From Cellulosimicrobium cellulans (GTDB lineage: Bacteria > Actinomycetota > Actinomycetes > Actinomycetales > Cellulomonadaceae): a stretch of 64,000 nt of DNA. A program made the translations under genes and the position numbers. This document shows, one piece after another, positions 60,973 to 64,000 of this stretch. Numbering within the stretch: the stretch's first letter is position 1; each line of letters opens with the position of its first letter. The stretch is taken from positions 62,001-126,000 of the forward strand of contig NZ_JAFGYF010000009.1 in the NCBI RefSeq assembly GCF_016921195.1. The letters are read 5' to 3'. Under the pieces are notes generated by a model that was given only the letters and a program-made list of their open reading frames with translations, made no database searches and was not told the origin of the DNA.

Positions 60973-63024
60973 TCAGGACTCGGTGGTGCCGTCCTGGGTC
61001 GTGCCGTCCTGGGTGCCCGGGCGGCCCCCGCCGGTCCGGCCGCCCATGCCGCCGCCGGTCCACTCGCCCGCGACGGCGGTCACCGTGCCCGCGGGGGTGG
61101 TCACCGTGTAGGTCTCGCCGGCCGTCACGTCGGGTGTGGAGACGACGACGTTCGCGGTGTCCTTGGTGACCGCGTACTCCGTGAGGACGGTGCCGTCGGC
61201 GGTCGTGACGGTGACGGCGTCGCCGGCGCTCGCGGACACGTCCGCCGCGAGCCAGCCCTGCTCCGAGTCGGTCGACGGCACGACGACCATGCCCGCGCTG
61301 CCCGCCGCGACGAGCGAGCCGCCGCTGATCGTGAAGGTGCCGTTGACGTCCAGCGCGCCGTTGCCGTCGTTCGTCGGTCCCTGGACGACGATCTCGCCGC
61401 CCGTGACGGTGAGCGAGCCGTTCGAGTCGATCCCGTCGCCGCCGGCGTCGACGGTCAGCGTGCCGCCGGAGATCGTCAGCGTCGAGCCGTCGTCGGTGTC
61501 CATGCCGCCACCCATGCCGCCGCCCGCGCCACCGGGGCCGCCCTGGGGCATCTCCGTGCCGTCGGGGAGCTCGCCGCCCTGCGGGGGCTCCGACATCTGG
61601 CCGTCGGACGGCATCTCCGGCGGGGTGCCGCCGGCCGCGGCTCCGTCCGGGGGCTCGGGCATCGTGCCGTCCGCGGAAGCGCCGGGCGCGGCACCGTCGG
61701 GCGTCGAGTCGGCCGCGGCATCGCCGCCCGTCGAGCCGTCATCACTCGCCGTGCCGTCGGTGCCGGTCGACGTCTCGTCGGTCGTCGATCCCACGGTCGC
61801 ATTGAGGCCGTCGTCGCTCGCCGTGACGTCGAGGTCGCCGCCGGAGATGGTGATGGCCGCGCCTTCGATCCCCTCGACGGACGTCGTGACGGTGAGGTCG
61901 CCGCCCGAGACGGTGACGTCGCCGTCCGCGTGCACGCCGTCGTCGCCCGACGACAGCTCGACCGTCCCGCCCGAGACGGACACGGCGCCGTTCGAGTGCA
62001 GCGCGTCGTCGGCGGCGCCGACCGTGACCGACGCGTCGTCACCGACCACGACGCCGACGTCGCCCTTGAGGCCCTTCGCGGAGGCGTCCTCGGCGACGGT
62101 CGCGCCGGCGCCGCCCGCGGCGGTCACGGCCAGCGTCCCGCCGGAGACGATGACGTCGGTGACCGCCTGCACGCCGTCGTCGCCCGACGCGACGGCGATC
62201 GACCCGCCGCGCACGTCGACGAACCCGAGGGTCTCGTCGCCGTCCTCGGTCGACTTGAGCCCGTCCTTCGCGGCGGTGACGTCGAGGGTGCCGCCCGTGA
62301 CGACGAGGTAGTCCTTGCCGCGGATCCCGTCGTCGCCCGCGTCGACCGTCAGCTCGCCGCCCGCGACGACGAGGCCGTCCTTGGAGACGATGCCGTCGTT
62401 CCCGTGCGACGTGACGCTGAGCGCGCCGCTGCCGCCGATCACGAGGTCGGCCGTCGAGAACAGCGCGCCGTCGGGCTCGCCGTCGGCGTCCTGGGCGGAG
62501 TACGTCTCGGCGTCGGTGAGGCTGTTGGTCGAGCCGCCGGCGAGGATCACGGCGACCTTCTCCGCGTCCTGCACGTTCACGGCGGCGTTCGTCGTCGCGG
62601 TGATCTCCGCGCCGTCGAGGACGAGCTGGACCAGCCCGTCCTCCGCGGCGTCCACGACGACCTGCCCCTCCAGGGTGCCGCTCAGCACGTACGTGCCGGG
62701 GGCGGTGATCGTGACGGTCGAGCCGTCGACGGTCACGCCGTCGCCGTCCGTCGTCGCGGTGTCGTCGCTGAGCGCGACGGTCACGGCGGACTGCTCGTCG
62801 TACGCGAGGTCGGCGTCGTCCACCGTCACCTCGGCGTTGTCCGCGCGGGCCTCGTCGGGGGTCAGCCCGGCGACGGCGTCGGAGACGACGCTCGCGGTGG
62901 TCGCCGCGTTCGTGTCGGTCGAGGTGGTGCCGGTGGTCGCGCCGCTCCCCAGCACGGAGCAGCTCGCGAGGACGGCGGCCGCTGCGGCGGCGGTGAGAGT
63001 GGTCAGGGGTCGGCGGATGCGCAT
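60973..63024 (-). CDS. Carbohydrate-binding beta-helix lipoprotein (Cthe_2159-like)
   Basis: A 683-residue lipoprotein; the lipobox is LASC with Cys22. The mature chain is built of short repeats of the form SGGxLxVTxxxDGI/L (for example VVAGGELTVDAGDDGIRG, VTGGTLDVTAAKDGLKS, VSGGTVELSSGDDGVHA), giving a right-handed parallel beta-helix like the Clostridium thermocellum Cthe_2159 polysaccharide-binding family. Asp-rich turns (DDG) likely bind calcium. A Pro/Gly/Met-rich insert (about 440-540) interrupts the helix. The start at 63024 shares one base with the stop of the VTC gene (TGATG), so both are in one operon. Confidence 0.85.
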   Translation of the reverse strand: MRIRRPLTTLTAAAAAAVLASCSVLGSGATTGTTSTDTNAATTASVVSDAVAGLTPDEARADNAEVTVDDADLAYDEQSAVTVALSDDTATTDGDGVTVDGSTVTITAPGTYVLSGTLEGQVVVDAAEDGLVQLVLDGAEITATTNAAVNVQDAEKVAVILAGGSTNSLTDAETYSAQDADGEPDGALFSTADLVIGGSGALSVTSHGNDGIVSKDGLVVAGGELTVDAGDDGIRGKDYLVVTGGTLDVTAAKDGLKSTEDGDETLGFVDVRGGSIAVASGDDGVQAVTDVIVSGGTLAVTAAGGAGATVAEDASAKGLKGDVGVVVGDDASVTVGAADDALHSNGAVSVSGGTVELSSGDDGVHADGDVTVSGGDLTVTTSVEGIEGAAITISGGDLDVTASDDGLNATVGSTTDETSTGTDGTASDDGSTGGDAAADSTPDGAAPGASADGTMPEPPDGAAAGGTPPEMPSDGQMSEPPQGGELPDGTEMPQGGPGGAGGGMGGGMDTDDGSTLTISGGTLTVDAGGDGIDSNGSLTVTGGEIVVQGPTNDGNGALDVNGTFTISGGSLVAAGSAGMVVVPSTDSEQGWLAADVSASAGDAVTVTTADGTVLTEYAVTKDTANVVVSTPDVTAGETYTVTTPAGTVTAVAGEWTGGGMGGRTGGGRPGTQDGTTQDGTTES

Positions 63025-63902
63025 CAGAGGCTCCAGTCGTCGTGCCCGGGGGTGGTGCGGGCGGGGTGTGTGGTTCCGGCAGGCGCGGTGGCGCCGGGGG
63101 AGAGGTGGCGGCGGATCACGCGGCGCCACGGGCCGTCGGGCAGGTCCGGGCGCAGGAGCGCCAGGCCGGTGCCGTACTTGGAGATCCGCTCGGGCCGGTG
63201 GCCGTGCCGCCACAGCAGGCGGTCGAGGTCCGACGGCGTCGAGCCGCCCTTCGTCTCGACGACCACCAGGTGCGGGACCGTCCAGGTGAGGGGCGCGTGC
63301 GCGCCCGGCTGGTCGAGCTCCCACATGAGCCCGGTGTCGACGGTGGCGCGCGCGGCGCCGTCGGGCCGGGGGAGGAGGAGGGTCGTGCGGCGGTACCGCG
63401 AGACGAGGCCGGGGGCGAGCGCGTGCTCCGGGACGCCGTCGATCCCCTCGGCCGCGAGGGTCCGGCCGACGAACGTGCGGCCGGAGCCGAGCGCCGTGGG
63501 GCGCGCGTCGTGCGCGACCCGCTGCTTGAGCGTCGCGCCCCGCGCGGCGCGGGTCTTGACCTCGAGGAAGCTCGCGCCCGAGTCCAGGTAGGTGCGGGTG
63601 CGGACCTTGAACCGCCGACGGCGGCGCGTCGCCGTGAGGCGGAACGACGCGAGGTCGGGGGTGTCGAAGTACACCGACTCGTACGCCGAGCTGCGGGCGC
63701 CGTCGATCTCGAGGACGCGGGCGGGAGTCGTGCGGGCGAGCGCGTCGAGCACCGTCACCGCGTCGTCGACCGGGAGGACGTACTTGCGGTCGACCCGGGT
63801 GAGCAGCGCGGCAGCGTCCACGAGCTCGTCCAGGCCGACGCCGTCGAGCGGGTAGAGGACGGCGCGGACGCGGTCGTCGGCCGTCACGTTCCGGGGGCTC
63901 AT
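63024..63902 (-). CDS. VTC-domain (polyphosphate polymerase-like) protein
   Basis: A 292-residue cytosolic protein of the VTC/CYTH triphosphate-tunnel group. LLTRVDRKYVLP and YESVYFDTPDLASFRLTATRRRRRFKVRTRTYLDSGASFLEVKTR, in order, hold the R-K, Y-F-D-T and R-x-R/E-x-K tunnel residues. VSRYRRTTLLLP and VVVETKGGSTPSDLD, with the E-x-K strand, complete the tunnel. Yeast Vtc4 makes polyphosphate from ATP; the bacterial homologues linked to membrane DUF4956 proteins are uncharacterised. The ATG at 63902 overlaps the upstream stop (ATGA). The C-terminus is Pro/Thr-rich. Confidence 0.88.
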   Translation of the reverse strand: MSPRNVTADDRVRAVLYPLDGVGLDELVDAAALLTRVDRKYVLPVDDAVTVLDALARTTPARVLEIDGARSSAYESVYFDTPDLASFRLTATRRRRRFKVRTRTYLDSGASFLEVKTRAARGATLKQRVAHDARPTALGSGRTFVGRTLAAEGIDGVPEHALAPGLVSRYRRTTLLLPRPDGAARATVDTGLMWELDQPGAHAPLTWTVPHLVVVETKGGSTPSDLDRLLWRHGHRPERISKYGTGLALLRPDLPDGPWRRVIRRHLSPGATAPAGTTHPARTTPGHDDWSL

Positions 63903-64000
63903 GCGCGCACCTCGGTCCGCGCGGGCCGGCCCGCCGGCGCGGGCGTCGTGGCCGCTGCCGGGCTCGGCGGCGTCGGAGCGGTCGCCGGGGCGAACGACGC
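63899..64000 (-). CDS. C-terminal end of a gene running off the window (possibly DUF4956)
   Basis: Thirty-three codons plus TGA (63899-63901) remain open to the window edge. They encode an Ala/Pro/Thr-rich tail ending RPARTEVRA. The stop overlaps the VTC start by 4 bp, so it is the upstream gene of the same operon. DUF4956 membrane proteins usually occupy this place next to VTC genes; that identity is inference from context, not seen. Confidence 0.5.
   Translation of the reverse strand, partial: ASFAPATAPTPPSPAAATTPAPAGRPARTEVRA

Overview
The window is chromosomal DNA of a very high-GC Gram-positive bacterium. Codon use is strongly G/C-ending, GTG starts and 4-bp GTGA/ATGA overlaps are common, the dnaK-grpE-dnaJ-hspR operon has two HAIR sites, and there are two F420-type luciferase-like oxidoreductase domains and many secreted polysaccharide-active enzymes. 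This points to an actinobacterium of the order Micrococcales, most like Cellulosimicrobium, Cellulomonas or Isoptericola. The assignment is by gene content and style only; no database search was possible. I saw no rRNA, tRNA, CRISPR array, prophage or complete insertion sequence.

Layout. 0-16 kb: a secreted GH87 alpha-1,3-glucanase with three carbohydrate-binding modules, small enzymes and a lipoprotein, pgi, a TetR/alpha-beta-hydrolase divergon with a near-perfect operator, two overlapping acetyltransferase genes, a YeaQ-like membrane protein, an S4 RNA-binding protein, a DUF559 protein, a tandem pair of AA10 lytic polysaccharide monooxygenases (LPMOs) and a PlsC-like acyltransferase. 16-28 kb: a ROK regulator/ChbG deacetylase/GPH symporter operon, a MarR regulator divergent from two luciferase-like oxidoreductase genes (the second fused to a berberine-bridge-type FAD oxidase), a BenE transporter divergent from an XRE-cupin regulator, a PrsW protease and a hexapeptide-repeat protein. 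28-37 kb: a LacI-controlled ABC importer with GH3 and GH43 enzymes, a classic xylo-oligosaccharide uptake and hydrolysis operon. 37-50 kb: aspA, a META-like lipoprotein, a second TetR/hydrolase divergon, an APC permease, a four-domain cold-shock protein, the dnaK operon, a probable pseudokinase and a cysteine-rich DUF1540 protein. 50-64 kb: a giant 1753-residue ECF sigma factor fused to its own zinc anti-sigma-like domain, membrane segments and a large ectodomain ending in a chitin-binding-like module; then an NmrA-like protein, an orphan winged-helix regulator, upp, tadA, a sirtuin, and an operon of a beta-helix lipoprotein and a VTC-domain protein that runs off the end.

How the genes fit together. 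The dominant theme is recognition and breakdown of fungal and plant cell walls: alpha-1,3-glucan (GH87), chitin (two LPMOs with CBM5/12 modules, and a ChbG-type deacetylase in an uptake operon) and xylan (ABC importer, GH3, GH43). The membrane-spanning sigma factor with a carbohydrate-binding tip could be a sensor tied to this lifestyle.

The most unusual non-coding feature is a dispersed family of 21-bp units (GAGGTAG...) arranged head-to-head in intergenic regions. These units supply the TAG stop codon of four different genes. They are associated with a roughly 196-bp palindromic element present in two copies about 40 kb apart.
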